Shown: positions 43,205 through 55,378, counted from the first letter of the stretch. The stretch is DNA of 64,000 nucleotides from Icerya purchasi (GCA_039619475.1 CM077115.1:59340864-59404863), one strand, 5' to 3'. Notes: a model not told the origin generated them from the letters alone. A program made the numbers and translations.

Positions 43205-43805
43205 TTGGACATGCGAGCAGTCTACCCCGACACATTTTCTCATCATTTTTTCATCCCACAATATGAATCTCCTCTCCATAGCAGCTTATTCTAAAAACTA
43301 TGATTGAACTCGTATTCCTCCTCATTCTTAAATCCGGATTCCTTTTATACCGTTCGCGAACCTAATCTACCGTCTTATTCCTGGTTCTCCAATTCTCTCT
43401 CTCTCCCCCCCTCTCTTTCTCACTCTCTCTCTCTATGCGGCGCGTTCAACTCTCTCTGTATTTGTCGTCTACGCTTTAGACACAATTTGCTTCCCATATC
43501 TCCTTTTCGTTTCTCTCCAGTCTCCCCTCTCCACTCTGTTCCCTTCACCATTCCTCTCGCAACTTTATATGTGACGTTGATCATATTTTATTTGAGTACG
43601 CCTATATATCGCTTCTATTAATCGGTCTTCCAACTCCTTATTGTGCATCTTTTGTTCTCTCCTTGCCATCTTCTTGGTTATTCTGGCACTTGAGTCTTTT
43701 CTTTCCTCTATACTACAAAACATCTGATGCCACCTCCCTTCCTTTTCCCTTTTCTTCGGCCAAAGTCTATTAATAGAATAGAATAGAAAAAAAAAAACAA
43801 AAAAA
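43205..43805 (+). mobile_element. LINE family A fragment
   Basis: Homologous to 15320-15874: NMNLLSIAAYSKN (about 43261), NSYSSSFLNPDSF (43307-43345), ICRLRFRHNLLPISPFRF (near 43460-43515) and, after a shift, a GLPTPYCASFVLSLPSS-like end (near 43630). The tail starts AATAGAATAGAATAG, then A-rich from 43788. A C/T-rich stretch (43395-43435) has expanded within the coding part. It lies directly downstream of another family A fragment. Confidence 0.8.
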
Positions 43806-44207
43806 AACAGAAAAAGAAAAGAGAAAGGTCATATATATATATTTATTTATTTATTTTTCGAATTGGCCATCTTAGGACCACGATATTTCAACTGTTTGAA
43901 CTTTTGGCTTTCTTTTGTACCGGGCAATGAGACAGAAGGATGTAGATGAGTAGCTAGAGGAACTACTTACAAAAGTCTGCAAAATCCTACGAATGTTTCA
44001 CCCTCGGCGGGATTTGGTCGCCGTAAAAACCATAAAACACTACCTCCTCAGTAGTAACCGAAACCCAGAAGCGTCTGACTCTAGTAGAGCGGCTATCTGG
44101 TCAGCGTTTGTACTCCATGTCAGGAGTGGCTGCTAATTGATCTCCACGGCTAATATTAATAAAACTATGTATCATTCTTACTTCGGTGTACACTAGATTT
44201 TTTGTCT
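43806..44207. other. No gene seen
   Basis: About 400 bases of mixed composition. The GC-balanced part 43960-44150 has no recognised motif. Confidence 0.45.
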
Positions 44208-44426
44208 CATAATTATGTCTTATAATTATGTCCTATAATTATGTCCTATAATTATGTCATATAATTATGTCCTATAATTATGTCATATAATTATGTCCTA
44301 TAATTATGTCATATAATTATGTCCTATAATTATGTCATATAATTATGTCCTATAATTATGTCATATAATTATGTCCTATAATTATGTCATATAATTATGT
44401 CCTATAATTATGTCCCATAATTATAC
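44208..44426. repeat. 13 bp minisatellite with 26 bp higher-order period
   Basis: About 17 copies of TATAATTATGTCC. From about the fourth copy, units ending TCC and TCA alternate strictly, giving a 26 bp higher-order unit. The edges carry variants (TCT at the left, CCCATAATTATAC at the right). Confidence 0.95.
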
Positions 44427-44429
44427 CCA

Positions 44430-45435
44430 ACGGACATTGTATAAAACAACAAAGGTTAAAAATTGTGTTGTACTATTGCTAAGATTTTTTTTTTTTCTTA
44501 AGCAAAAGACGGAGAAGAATGACGAAATTAAAACGATTTTTCTAAAAGCATTTCAGAAGAAAAAAGATTGCTGCTCAAGGGGGCTTACCCCTCGCTAGAA
44601 TGAAAGAGTTTTATAAAATACATGTACATATTATTCAACCATCGCAATAAGGACGAACTCCTGAACCCCAAATGGTGATTCTTCTATAATACTTGTAGAA
44701 AAATAAATTTCAAAATTAACCATGCCGTTCTTTACTAACAAAAATAATAATTTATGTATATTTCATAATGGGATTTTTTTTATGACCCTTTTTTGTTTCT
44801 TACTACCGGAGAGTGATCATTAATATATCACTAGTCAGATGTTCACTTTATCGAACTAATAATCAACTCCTCTAGACTTGCAACTGCTTGAGATTGAACT
44901 AGCAAATGTAAATGCCACTCGTCAGTTAGTTACTATTTCATACTGTTACGACCTACATGTAATATAAGGGAAAATTATTCTCGTCATCTCAACTTTTTTT
45001 TTTTTCATCCAAAAAGATTTTTCTTCAAATATTCTGTGATATAAACCAGCTTAACCTTACATTCGGCAGCGCAATCTCTTCAAGCTTTAAACCGCTGAAG
45101 ATTCCTTTATTTCTATGTTGCTTAGGTGTCCTAAAATTCAGCAGGATAGCCTTTTTTGGTCAATTCATGTCCGCTTCATATTCTTTTACAGTCCTGATGT
45201 CTATCATACATTTTATTTGTACGTTTGTTGCACTCCCTCTCATCACCATTTGTTGTTCTACTTCCTGGTCGAGTTCGGCTTAAAAAATCTAAAAAAGAGA
45301 ATAACAAACATAGTTTGAAATGTTTGCCAATTGCTAATTAGTAAAAGCGATTTTGAAAATGTTTCAGCGAGCTTTGCTGGTTTGCACCTGAGCTGAAAAT
45401 ACAGAAAAACCGACTATTATTGTCGATGCTACGGC
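44430..45435. other. No gene seen
   Basis: AT-rich with T-runs near 44488 and 44994. Short frames only. Confidence 0.5.
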
Positions 45436-45439
45436 TAAT

Positions 45440-45860
45440 TATTTTACACGAGAATTTTTTTTGCGGTTTTTTGCACATTCGCACCTAATGAATCTAAATG
45501 ATGGCCGTGTAGAAGCCGGCGGCGAAATATACAAAATCGAATTACACTTCGCATTAATTGCACCAGTCAAAGAACGGCGTACTAATGGCGAAATTAAAGC
45601 AGGACCGTATCGGCTAGGTGGGACGGCAATGTTGAGTCTTAAATTTCGCCGACCAGCCAAGCAGGCTACATTTTATACAGAAAGAGTCGGTTCTACAGTT
45701 AAATCTTCATTAAGGTCTCGGCACAATGGCGAGGTTAATATTAATTAAAACGAACCGAAAACGGCCTTTTAATACGCAGCGCACCTCGCAATTACCGGCT
45801 GATGTACTTTTATGACTATACTCGAACTAGGATTATTACCGGCAGTATTCCTAAACGACT
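45440..45860. other. GC-richer unique segment, candidate conserved non-coding element
   Basis: A sharply delimited, non-repetitive block of balanced composition. It contains a 95-codon open frame on the plus strand (45461-45748) and an overlapping 73-codon frame on the minus strand; neither has a domain I know. It holds homeodomain-type strings (GCATTAATTGC, TTAATTAAAAC) and several GGCGAAAT/GGCGAGGT motifs. I favour a conserved regulatory or unique sequence over a protein gene, without comparative evidence. Confidence 0.3.
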
Positions 45861-46906
45861 AGCCCTAGTCGCGGACAACTATTCCGTCATCCCCCCCTTT
45901 CCGCCGGTAAATCGTCGAAAGCGGAATGATCAAAATACTAGCGGGCAATAATTTGTTTCCTCGGTTATTTGAATTAATTAACCAAAAAAAAATGAAAATT
46001 AATACGTAAAGGAATATGAGAAATACACGGGGGGGGGGAGGTCGCAAATGAAACTGCCAACGTCCGTTAATTGTGTATTCGCCGTTAAAATAGTAACACT
46101 ATAGTCCGTTTAACAAAAATGTGCCAATGGAAAAATTTCGATAAAAGTCGATATTTCAGCATTGTTGCCGAATATTATTCAAATTGGAATTTTTGTTTCT
46201 TTATTCAAAGTGGCATATTTTTTAAATATATTTTACAATCATTATTCCAATAGAAAAAATAAAAAACAACTCTAACGCGCATTTATTAATTTATTAATGA
46301 AATTAATCAGTTCATTTTAGCGTTATGTTGTTCATTCATTTTTTCAGTTCACATGTCTAGGGGCTCATTTTGTAGTCATTAATAAAACTGCATAATTTTT
46401 ACCTTAAACTAAAAATACAAAAGTGAAGATTTTGAATAATGAAAATATCAAACAGTTATTATTATTATTATTATTATTTTATTTACACGTTCAATTAAAT
46501 TAGCCATGGTGATAAATGTATTTGAGTATTGATCGTGTAATGTCAACATTATTTTTATCATTTTTTCAGTATTTTTGTTCGTTAATTTGGGGCTAAATGG
46601 AGGTAGACAGTATTCGTTTTAGTGATTACACATTTAAGGTTTATTAAGAGGTAAATAAATTAAAACTTATTCACACTATGGTAAGAAACAAATTGAAAAC
46701 AAGTAAGCTAAAACAAATTTACAATTTACGTGGGGATTTTAAACACTACACCAATTAAAATGCACGGCTTATTATGAAATTTGATCTACTTTATGAATTT
46801 TAAATATAGTTTTATTTTGTGTAACGTAAAAATATTTCAATATAGAAAAATAGCCTTACGTATACAAATGTAACTTTCATTTTACATACATCTATATATA
46901 TATATA

Positions 46907-47180
46907 TATATATAAAAATGAATCGTCATTTCCCTTGGTCACGCCATAACTTGAGAACGACTGCACCAAATTGGATCATTTTTTTTTTTATTATGTTCGT
47001 TATTGTCAGGAGAAGGTTTTTATAAAAAAAATTTTAAAAAATCGTACGGAAAACTTTTTAAAGTGCCATAATGTGAAAAAAGTGAGTGAGAGAGTGTATG
47101 TATATACGAATACCTGGATACGACCGACAGTGAAAGGTAATTTAGAAGAGTAATTTCAGCCGTTTACACGGTTTTCGATA
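46907..47180 (+). repeat. Dispersed-repeat end adjoining (TA)n
   Basis: After (TA)n (46888-46912) comes AAAATGAATCGTCATTTCCC, then ACGCCATAACTTGAGAACG. From memory, many insect non-autonomous elements share this type of sequence ('ATGAAT..C..T....CGC.A.AACTC.AGAACG.CTG.ACC.ATT'), usually next to TA repeats. I see no partner end with certainty. It may belong with the palindromic element that starts after the next (TA)n at 47475-47489. Confidence 0.45.
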
Positions 47181-47489
47181 TTTAGAAATAATTTACTGGC
47201 CCATATGATTTGTAACGAAATAGTTTTTCCTCAATCATTCATCATTCATTTAATTTGGTTAGTACAATTATGCATTTATTTACTTATTTATTTAAATTAA
47301 TTTCTCAGTGATTATTATTATATACGATATAATATCGTAAAAAAAATTATCTTCGATTCAGTATTACAAGCCAAAGTTTATTCGTATGAATATATACGCA
47401 AATTTATTTCTCTTTCACGAATTACTTTTTGGTTTCCTAAAATAATTATCATTAATGATTTATTAATAATCTTTATATATATATATATA

Positions 47490-48595
47490 ACTAGTTGACA
47501 CAGGAAAATTCGTACCGCCTTAGAAAATAAACGTGTTAACTCATTAGATGAATTAAATTCAGTTTTTTATTAAGATAAAATTAATACTCAAAATGAATTA
47601 AGTTCAATAAATGCATAAGAATCAAAATGAAAATTAATTACATTAAAATGAATGTAATTCACGTGGCAGCAAGGCATTATTATCCTTAATAACAAAAATC
47701 TCAGTATTATCCAATAAGATGGCTCACAAACGACAAAAATATTCAATTATACAATAGCTCGGAAACGGTTTGACTTATGAGAATTGGATTAAAAATTACA
47801 ATTAAACTTCTATCAATAGCAATTTACAAATTTTGGGCAGAGTAATTACCCTGGACGGCAAGAAACCGTCTAGAATATATAATATGGAATTTAGAATATA
47901 TAATATGGAATTTAAAATAAAATTTACGAAAAAAATTTATCTATTTTTTTTGTTGTTTTTGGCTCCAAAGAGGCGTTTAAACAATTTTTCAACTACAATT
48001 TTTAGATTTTATGAAAGGATTTCTGTGTTTTATTTTATATTTTGAATTTCGCTTTTAAAGGGTTATCTGGTGATGAGTTATGAATTTTTTAAAGATGATT
48101 TTTGAGGTTGTTCTAAATTCCATATTATATATTTTAGACAGACATTATATGTGTACGAAATCGTAAAAATTGGTATAAATTTACTTTAAGAAATTAAATT
48201 ACATTAGGAACCCGTTTTTTCGTGTATAGCCCATCATCAGCTAACAGCACAGAGTACATATTTTATTAAAAAGTATATAAATTGAGTGTGTACACTGCGT
48301 TGTTAACTGATGGTACAGCCCGAAAAGACATGTTTTCAAAGTAATTTACTTTAAATTTTTCAAAGTAAATTTATACTGATTTTTTTTATTAAGGGGAATC
48401 TTACTGCCACGTGAATTACATTTATTTCAATGTAATTAAAATACTCTTTTCATTTTGATTTTTGTACATTTATTGAACTTAATTCATTTTGAGTATTAAT
48501 TTTATCTTAATAAAAAACTGAATTTAATTCAGCTAATAAGTTAACACAACATTTATTGATTCTAAGGCGGTACGAAGTTCGCCGAGTCAGCTAGT
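47490..48595. mobile_element. Palindromic element with ~200 bp inverted arms
   Basis: The left arm 47490-47692 and right arm 48388-48595 are long inverted repeats. Shared blocks include CGTACCGCCTTAGAA, GAATTAAATTCAGTTTTTTA, TTAAGATAAAATTAATACTC, AAAATGAATTAAGTTCAATA and GTAATTCACGTGGCAG. The left end abuts (TA)n. The right end, read inward, begins ACTAGCTGACTCGGCGAACT, a string resembling ends I remember from abundant insect repeats. The core holds segment A (47712-47887) in direct and segment B (48030-48125) in inverted orientation relative to the 0.7-1.0 kb copy, plus a second inverted pair around a CTGATG module (48225-48345). No transposase is visible. Confidence 0.75.
48160..48388. repeat. 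Inner inverted repeat with CTGATGA/GAAA-type modules
   Basis: GCCCATCATCAGCT (48229-48242) faces AACTGATGGTACAGCCCG (48305-48322) with AAAAG after it. On both sides the sequence continues with matching TAAATTTAC-type blocks in inverted order. The modules resemble 37949-38050 and the hammerhead-like motif at 8253-8297, but the stems are incomplete. Confidence 0.5.
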
Positions 48596-49679
48596 ATTTT
48601 GCTATATTTTAAAATGTTTGTGAAATATATTAATATTTCGACTGATTTGGAAGTTTAAAATAAATCAGAAGCAATGTTCATTACGTACTGGAATATTTGA
48701 TTTTTATGTTATTATTTAAAAATTAACTATGCGAGTATAAAAACTGAATACTCATTGAGTGCTATGTTTTCACTGAAATTGTCTAGCCCGGTAATTAATA
48801 TTTCTCGTTCACATGTCTTTTGCGGCGTCCTACAAATAGAGTTTATTTTCCATTCCATCAATATCATTTTTAACATTATAAATGCTTTTCACTGCTACTC
48901 CACGTGCAACAGCAGCGTTTTATGGTACTCGTTTAAAATTACAGTTTTTAACAATGCTAAATTCTGGAAAAACTTATAAACATTTGCAATTATCATTTTG
49001 CTCTACTTACTGAAGTATTTTATATCTGTTTTTGATTCTGAATTTTCATAGGATGACCAATTCTTCATTACTACTGCCGGTATTTTTTTTTCCTTGTTAA
49101 ATGTTAAGAAAGTAGAACAATTACTAGTATAAACAAGAGTCCCGAAAAGGACTATTTCTACAAAAATGGAACAAAAATGTCCCGCAAACGAAAAAAAATC
49201 AAGATAAAACTGGAAAAATATAAAAATAAAGAAATCAGAACTAGTGAAAATATTTTGAAAGAAATTAGAAGTACTAACGAACAAGTAAATTAAAACTACA
49301 AAAGTAAACACAATATCACATACATACGAAGAACAAAAAAAAAAAAAAAACGGGGATTATTATTACAGAATTACAAGTGTATTTATCCCTTTAATAAGTA
49401 TAATTTATTAACTAAGCAGAATTTGGTTACGAATAACATATTTTTGAAAAATAAAATTAGTAAAATAGAAACTTTGTAAAAATTTATAAATGTTGTAGCG
49501 GTATTCATTTTTTATATTTTAATTTATTTCATTATTTTAATCACTTTTAATTAATCTGAATTTTGTTATTGTCATTTATAACAATTTTTGAGCAAAAACT
49601 AATCAAATTAAAATAAACATTAAAGTCACAATTTAATTTTAATTAATTCTTTTATTTAAAATGCTAAGCGCTGTGTTTT

Positions 49680-50035
49680 ATATAGTTTTGGTGCTTGATG
49701 GCTCTAACTACTTTTTAAACATGCCGTGTTTCTTCTTCCTTAATTATTTGTAGGCTGATTCCTTTGTCCGTTTGTACTGTGGGCTCTGTAATTGCAGACG
49801 TGGTCACGGTATGGGACAGCTAACTCCTTTTGCTCTTACATTCGGCAATGTCATTCCTTCTCTTTTCAGGATGCATATGTTTAGCATTTATCGACGTTGA
49901 TTGTCATTGTTTCTCCATCCTTGGTATAGCGTTCTTTGTCAGATTCCATTCCGTGTGATCCCTAATTACTGTTTGATGGGTAATCGTCCGTTGCTGACGA
50001 CAAGCTAAGGGAAAAACCCAAGCAAGACAAAAAAA
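49680..50035 (+). other. Possible LINE 3' UTR fragment (unassigned)
   Basis: A GC-richer stretch ends GACAAGCTAAGGGAAAAACC and then GACAAAAAAAAAG, reminiscent of a poly(A)-tailed retroelement end. No protein motif and no TSD were found. It lies inside the 4.1 kb inverted-repeat unit. Confidence 0.25.
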
Positions 50036-50224
50036 AAGTTAAATTAATGAACTAAAACCACAAAAAATGAACTTCCTAAGATTTAAACGAATATTTAATT
50101 TTGACTTAAAATCCTACTTACTATTGGCAACACCCGAGCATTTTTAGTTGGTGGGGGAAGTGGATAATAAATATCGATTTTTTTTCCATCGGCACATTTT
50201 CGTTGAACGGACTATAATAGTAAC

Positions 50225-51680
50225 TAGACAGTGTGAAAAAATAAAAAACTTTAAGACTACTTTATAAACACGCACATATCTTATCTTCATTATCTTCAAA
50301 AATAAATAAAGATTTTATTTCAAACATAAAGGTGTAAAATTTATTATTCGAACACTGTTCTACGTTTAATTTTGGACGAATTTATTATTTGTGTATAGAG
50401 GTATATTATCTCGAAAAAAGAAAAAAAAAAAAACGTTTAATTTTACTGAGGGTCACAGCTACCATGGTGTATTAGGAAGTGATGTTGAGTCCGCTCACTG
50501 TTGAAAACGTCGAAAATTTTGAGCCGAAATGAATTTCATCATCTATATTAAGTAAGGGCTTGCCCTTCTCGTTGTAGCTTAAACTAGACTATCTTTTTTC
50601 ATTTTTTCCTATCTTGCGCCATGTTTTTAATTTGTTTTAAAAGAGAAAAAAAAATAATAATAATAATAAAGAAATTTATGTTCGTATTTCTAAAGGTTTT
50701 TTTCTTTCTTTTTTTCGTTGAAATCGTTATGAACGAATCTCGAAAAGGTCGCCTATTCTGTAAAAATACTCGTTAATGTCTGAAATTCCTTTTTTTAAAT
50801 CCACGAAAAAGTGTAAAACAGTAAAAGAAAATAAAAAACGAATAGAACCAGAAAGAGTTGAACAACAAAAAAGTGCGCAATTGAGAAAATTAATAGAAAG
50901 AATTGAAAAACAAAAAAAAAATACGAAATCGGAAGAAAGGTATTTAATAGGCAAATGATATTAGCCCTATTAGTGTCAAGAGAAGGTAAAAGTAGAAAAA
51001 TGATGCCTAGAAAATAAAAGAATAGAGCTGGAAAAGGAACAATTTTTGAACAAAGAAAAATTGACATAACAGAAATAAAAACTGAAAAATAAGAAAATGA
51101 TAAAAATGTTACTCTTTCAAGAAGAAAAGGAATATTTATTTGCGAAGAAATAGTTTTTCATAAAAAAGAATGCCGACTCGAAGATTTTTACGATAGAAAT
51201 TTAAACGAAATAAAAAGTAAAGAATAATTTTACTAGAAAAGAAAATGATGTGTTTAAACAACATTAATAACTGTTCGAGTCTCGATACACCGAATTCCCA
51301 AAAAGTCCAACAATTAAAAAACCATATTAAATGAACGTTAGAGCTAAATGTACGGAAATATCAGGGGAATGTTTAATGCGATGTCTTAATTATGTTGCAA
51401 TTGAATTTCGTGCACCGAGGAGACAAGTATTAACCCTTAACTGGTAACGTAATTTTTGGCACCTTTAAATTTAAATGCTAACCAATCCATCGTTAACATT
51501 TAAGGGTTAATGTTGTTTAAGAGTGATAACGTTTAAGAATTATGCTGTCAAATATACATTATCTCTTTATCGAGTAAATATTTTTTATTTTTAGGGCGTT
51601 TTGACGTGAAACGTCTTGAAAATCGCTCGTGAAACGAAATTGTGAAACGAAATCGCGCAACCCAAGACTATTATTTTTCA
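50225..51680. other. No gene seen; A-rich plus strand
   Basis: Purine-rich, lysine/glutamate-coding short frames (for example 50776-50958) reflect composition rather than a domain. An imperfect inverted pair ATTAACCCTTA / TAAGGGTTAAT occurs near 51429 and 51505. Confidence 0.5.
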
Positions 51681-51682
51681 CC

Positions 51683-51925
51683 GCATATATTTATATATAT
51701 CTATATATATTTATATATATTTATATATATATATATATCTCTATATATATTTATATATATTTATATATATCTATATATATTTATATATATCTATATATAT
51801 TTATATATATCTATATATATTTATATATATTTATATATATATATATATCTATATATGTTTATATATATTTATATATATATATATCTATATATATTTATAT
51901 ATATTTATATATATATATTTATATA

Positions 51926-51976
<51 letters not shown>

Positions 51977-51990
51977 CTATATATATAAAT
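51683..51990. repeat. Compound TA-rich microsatellite block
   Basis: About 300 bases built of ATATATTTAT and ATATATCTAT ten-base units with pure TA stretches. Two long plus-strand frames across it consist almost entirely of Tyr/Ile/Leu/Phe/Ser repeats and are artefacts. Just outside, ACGTGAAACG (51604-51613) and CGTTTCACGT (52008-52017) are perfect inverted partners. Confidence 0.93.
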
Positions 51991-52019
51991 ACTTAAACCG
52001 ATATAGGCGTTTCACGTTA

Positions 52020-53885
52020 AATCAACTGCCCCAGCACAGCCGCACCCAAATTTTTTATTAAATTTTCATAATAAATCTTGAGGTCGGTGTTTGAAAAAAA
52101 AAATTTTTCTAATTTTTAGTGTTAATTTTTTTTTTTTTGAGAGATATAATATTCAAAAAGGTATAATTACAAAGGTATAAGATATATTATTTTCGCCTGG
52201 AATAATTATTTTTTATGTAAGTATGTTTTTCTTAAATTTTTCGCAAATATATCTTGAAGCCGGTCCTTGTAGAAAAAACAAAAGAAAAAGAACAATTCTA
52301 TTTCACAATTTGTTAGCGAAAAGTATTTTGAGCGATGTAGTGCGGATAGACCAATCGAAGATGCTGTTATTTTCATATCAGTTAAAGAGTGTAATGTTCA
52401 AATTCTGCCAGTGAGGAGCTTATAAATCGCGTTCTGCAAAATTACCCTCCTATTTGATATTTGTATAAACTAAAGTTAATAATACTTTGCGACACTCGAG
52501 TCCAACGCTCCTTCTAATTTTAAAATTTTAGGATTCAATTTTTTCTCATATTCTAATGAATATTTTCGATTTGTTTGGATTGTCATCCTCTTTTAATTTT
52601 TTAGCGGCTACCAAGTAATACTCATTAGTATTTATATAAGATTGCTATTGTGACCAGTCTGATGAACAACGGGTATTATCTATCATCACTGGAGCCAGTC
52701 GACATGGTCAAAAATTATACGCAGTAATGTAAAGAGACAGGTAATACTTCCCCGTCGGTAATGAGTTTGTAAATGGGGTTATCTTTACTGGAATCTTTAA
52801 TTATCCGTAGTAATTAATATTGATAACATTCTAATATTTTGTCTTATTAAATAAAAAAAAAAAAATCCAACTTACATACCCGTGGTAAATTGATAATATT
52901 TTAAGTATCAAGTGTTTGTAAAATACTAAAAAAAAAAAAAAAATCCCCAAGGAAGCACCCCTTTTTAAACGCTTGTTTCGACGCCTATTAGGTATCCATG
53001 TTTATACTAGAACTGACCGATTCACTTTTGAATAAACAACGAATCGTTAAAATCGGTCTAAATAGTAATCAAAAGTTATGCATGAACAGAGATAAAAAAA
53101 AACCAGCTCTTTTCGAAACTGGTAAACCGTAGAACGAATATCTGAAGAATCGTAGGCGGGACAAATGTTAATTAAAAAAGTACAACGTTGATATTAAAAG
53201 AAATGAAAATTTTCAGATCGGTAAAAAATGTGTTTGAAAGAAATAAAAAAAAATGTGTCTCTATATATAACGGGATCAGCGGGGGAGCAATCTACTGGTA
53301 CAGATGTAAACATAGAATTATAAAAGAAAAAATACGCTAAATGAGGGAGTAAAACGAACAGCTGTATTATAATATGAGTGAAGCAGCGATGCAAGATAAG
53401 GCGGAGATAAGATGCGATAGAGGGATACAATAAACTGGTAAAAATTTCCTGCTTTTCACAGTTCTCATGAAGGTGAAAAAAAGTTATTCTGAAGGTATAT
53501 AAGTAAGACCTAAAGTTGTAAAAGTGAATAAAAATAGAAAGCAGAAAAAAAAAACAAAGAAAAATGAAAAGAAAAATTTAATCAATTCATTTTACCGGAA
53601 TCGCAGAGGAAAGGTAAATAACAGGGATGCCAATGCAACTGCGATCAAAATTTAATCACATATATATGTACATATATATATATTACATTTTACGATGAAA
53701 CTAGCTGTTTTCGCCCGTGTATTAATACCCGTTTAAATATATACTTGGAAATTAATAACAAAATGTTTGTTTTATCTGGGGAATTAAATTTATATAAAGA
53801 TTCTTTCTCTCTTTTGACGAAATCATGTTTATCAGGGTCCCACAAAAAATGGTCTTCAAGTTTTACGTTTGGTTGAAGATTATCG
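52020..53885. other. No gene seen
   Basis: AT-rich, with A-runs near 52850, 52930 and 53095 and a short TA-rich tract near 53660. No domain recognised. Confidence 0.5.
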
Positions 53886-53898
53886 ATCTAACAAAAAG

Positions 53899-54600
53899 TT
53901 TCTTTTTTTTTCTTTTTTTTTCTTTTTCTTTTTTTATGGCCCGGACCAAATTACAACTAAAATAAAAACCTAAAAAAAATTTATAATAACCAGTACATGG
54001 ATAAAGAACAGAATAAAATAAAACAACAAAATAAACTCTAATGAATAAAGGAGAGAAGAAAAAAAAAAAAAAAAAATCAAATAGCACTATAATTAAATAA
54101 CAATCCTGTTTCTTTCAATAAAAAAGAAAAAAGAAGAACAAAAAAGATAAAAAATACACAGTGGAGGATAAATACCGTAGGACATCAGGTCTTTAGAAAA
54201 CACAAGTCTCTTGTTGCCCAATTTAGGCGCAATTAAATAACAGGTGGTTAATGTGTTTTCTAAGATATTTTGTCGACAATAGGTATCACAACCCCCCGTG
54301 CAATCCCCTGTGTTTGCAAAGTTTAAATCTACTCAATAATGACCGGAGCGAAGCCTACACACAACGGTCACAAACCTACGGGTCATACTAGATGAGACAC
54401 AAATATGATAGTTGGACCATATGAAAATATTTACCGGGCCCTTGCTCACTGCAAATAAAAATCACCCAATCCGCATGATTATCTCTTTTAGCTTCGTCTA
54501 GAAGATCAAAGGATAGGATGAATGGAAACTTAATACCTGATCTAACACCTTCTTTTGCGATTGAATTTTCGCTCAGCTAAACAGCACACACAGCCAAATC
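53899..54600 (-). mobile_element. LINE family B 3' fragment, minus strand
   Basis: The left end is a T-rich tract (53899-53938), preceded on the minus strand by GGTCCGGGCC, the same end as in the 20915-21517 copy. The minus strand then gives the 3' UTR and the coding end. The latter shows CRLRSGHY, a Cys-rich GDCTGGCDTYCRQN and an LLFNCA-like remnant near 54235 (GTTATTTAATTGCGCC, shared with 20970). Further 5', about 54590-54470, SIAKEGVRSGIKFPFI resembles the end of RNase H. Frameshifts are present. It matches the 20915 copy well enough to align through coding and UTR. Confidence 0.75.
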
Positions 54601-55298
54601 TCCCATAATTAAACATTTAAGAGAACAGCTTCGCTGACATGTTTCAACCTGTCCGTCCAGAGCACTTCATTAAAAATAATTTATTGCACCATAAAATCAA
54701 ACCAACAGTAGTTTAGTAAGGATTTCAAATTTGAGAATAAATAACATTCCTCCCAGTAGCGAATATTAAAAATTCCTTTGTAGGATTTTTTAATTCTCGG
54801 TAAAAAATAATAGAGAGCACTACCCTTTTTTTTTTTTTTAACTCTCCGCAATGAGTACAGTAATTAGGCTAGGAGTGCAACTTGTACGTTTAGATCATGT
54901 CATAGTGACTTCAGTAACGCAAAAGGTGAAGTAACCGAACGCGGTGTATTTACTTACGCCGGAAATTAATAAAGAGTTATCCGGAGTTTATTATTTACCA
55001 TAGTGATAATTTTATTTAATATTTTACGTTTAATTTATATTTACCACGGGGTAATCATTTTTTATTTAAAATCTTATAAAAAGTAATTTTTTTTTTACTC
55101 GTCCCGTATATATTACTGCACCACTGCAGCGTCTCATCTCAACTACTTAAAACTTCATATTTCGTGAAGGAGAAGGGGTAGAAAACTCAGCCGCACCCCT
55201 TAAAACCTTCGTTTGGACAACACAAATACACCCAGAAAATTTTAGCATGATCCACCCAGCAATATAGAAACGTATACGGGACAAACAAACAAACAGTC

Positions 55299-55302
<4 letters not shown>

Positions 55303-55374
<72 letters not shown>
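55303..55374. repeat. (TA)n(GA)n compound microsatellite
   Basis: About 17 TA units lead directly into about 19 GA units. Confidence 0.95.

Positions 55375-55378
<4 letters not shown>

Larger units (their letters stand above)
46098..50216. mobile_element. 4.1 kb unit bounded by inverted repeats and an 8 bp direct repeat
   Basis: The left end (46098-46158: ACTATAGTCCGTTTAAC, then AAAATGTGCCAATGG) is the inverted partner of the right end (50216 back to about 50171, minus strand: TATAGTCCGTTCAACG, then AAAATGTGCCGATGG, then TCGATATTT). ATAGTAAC directly precedes the left end (46090-46097) and directly follows the right end (50217-50224). An 8 bp duplication fits hAT or P-type elements, but I see no transposase motif inside. 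The interior is AT-rich and holds other repeats, including the palindromic element 47490-48595. Confidence 0.65.

Noticed and set aside
44208..44426. CRISPR-like array in the 13 bp repeat
   Set aside because: Units are contiguous with no spacers, so it is a minisatellite.
48755..48990. P-element transposase remnant inside the 4.1 kb unit
   Set aside because: A few minus-strand residues vaguely recall P-type proteins, but there is no run of conserved positions and no THAP domain.
49003..49311. 102-codon minus-strand hydrophobic frame, possible membrane protein
   Set aside because: The hydrophobic character comes from A-rich complementary DNA. It lies within a repeat-laden unit and has no recognisable family.
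51629..52061. Two overlapping plus-strand frames of 119 and 139 codons
   Set aside because: They are Tyr/Ile/Leu/Phe repeats encoded by the TA-rich microsatellite and carry no information as proteins.
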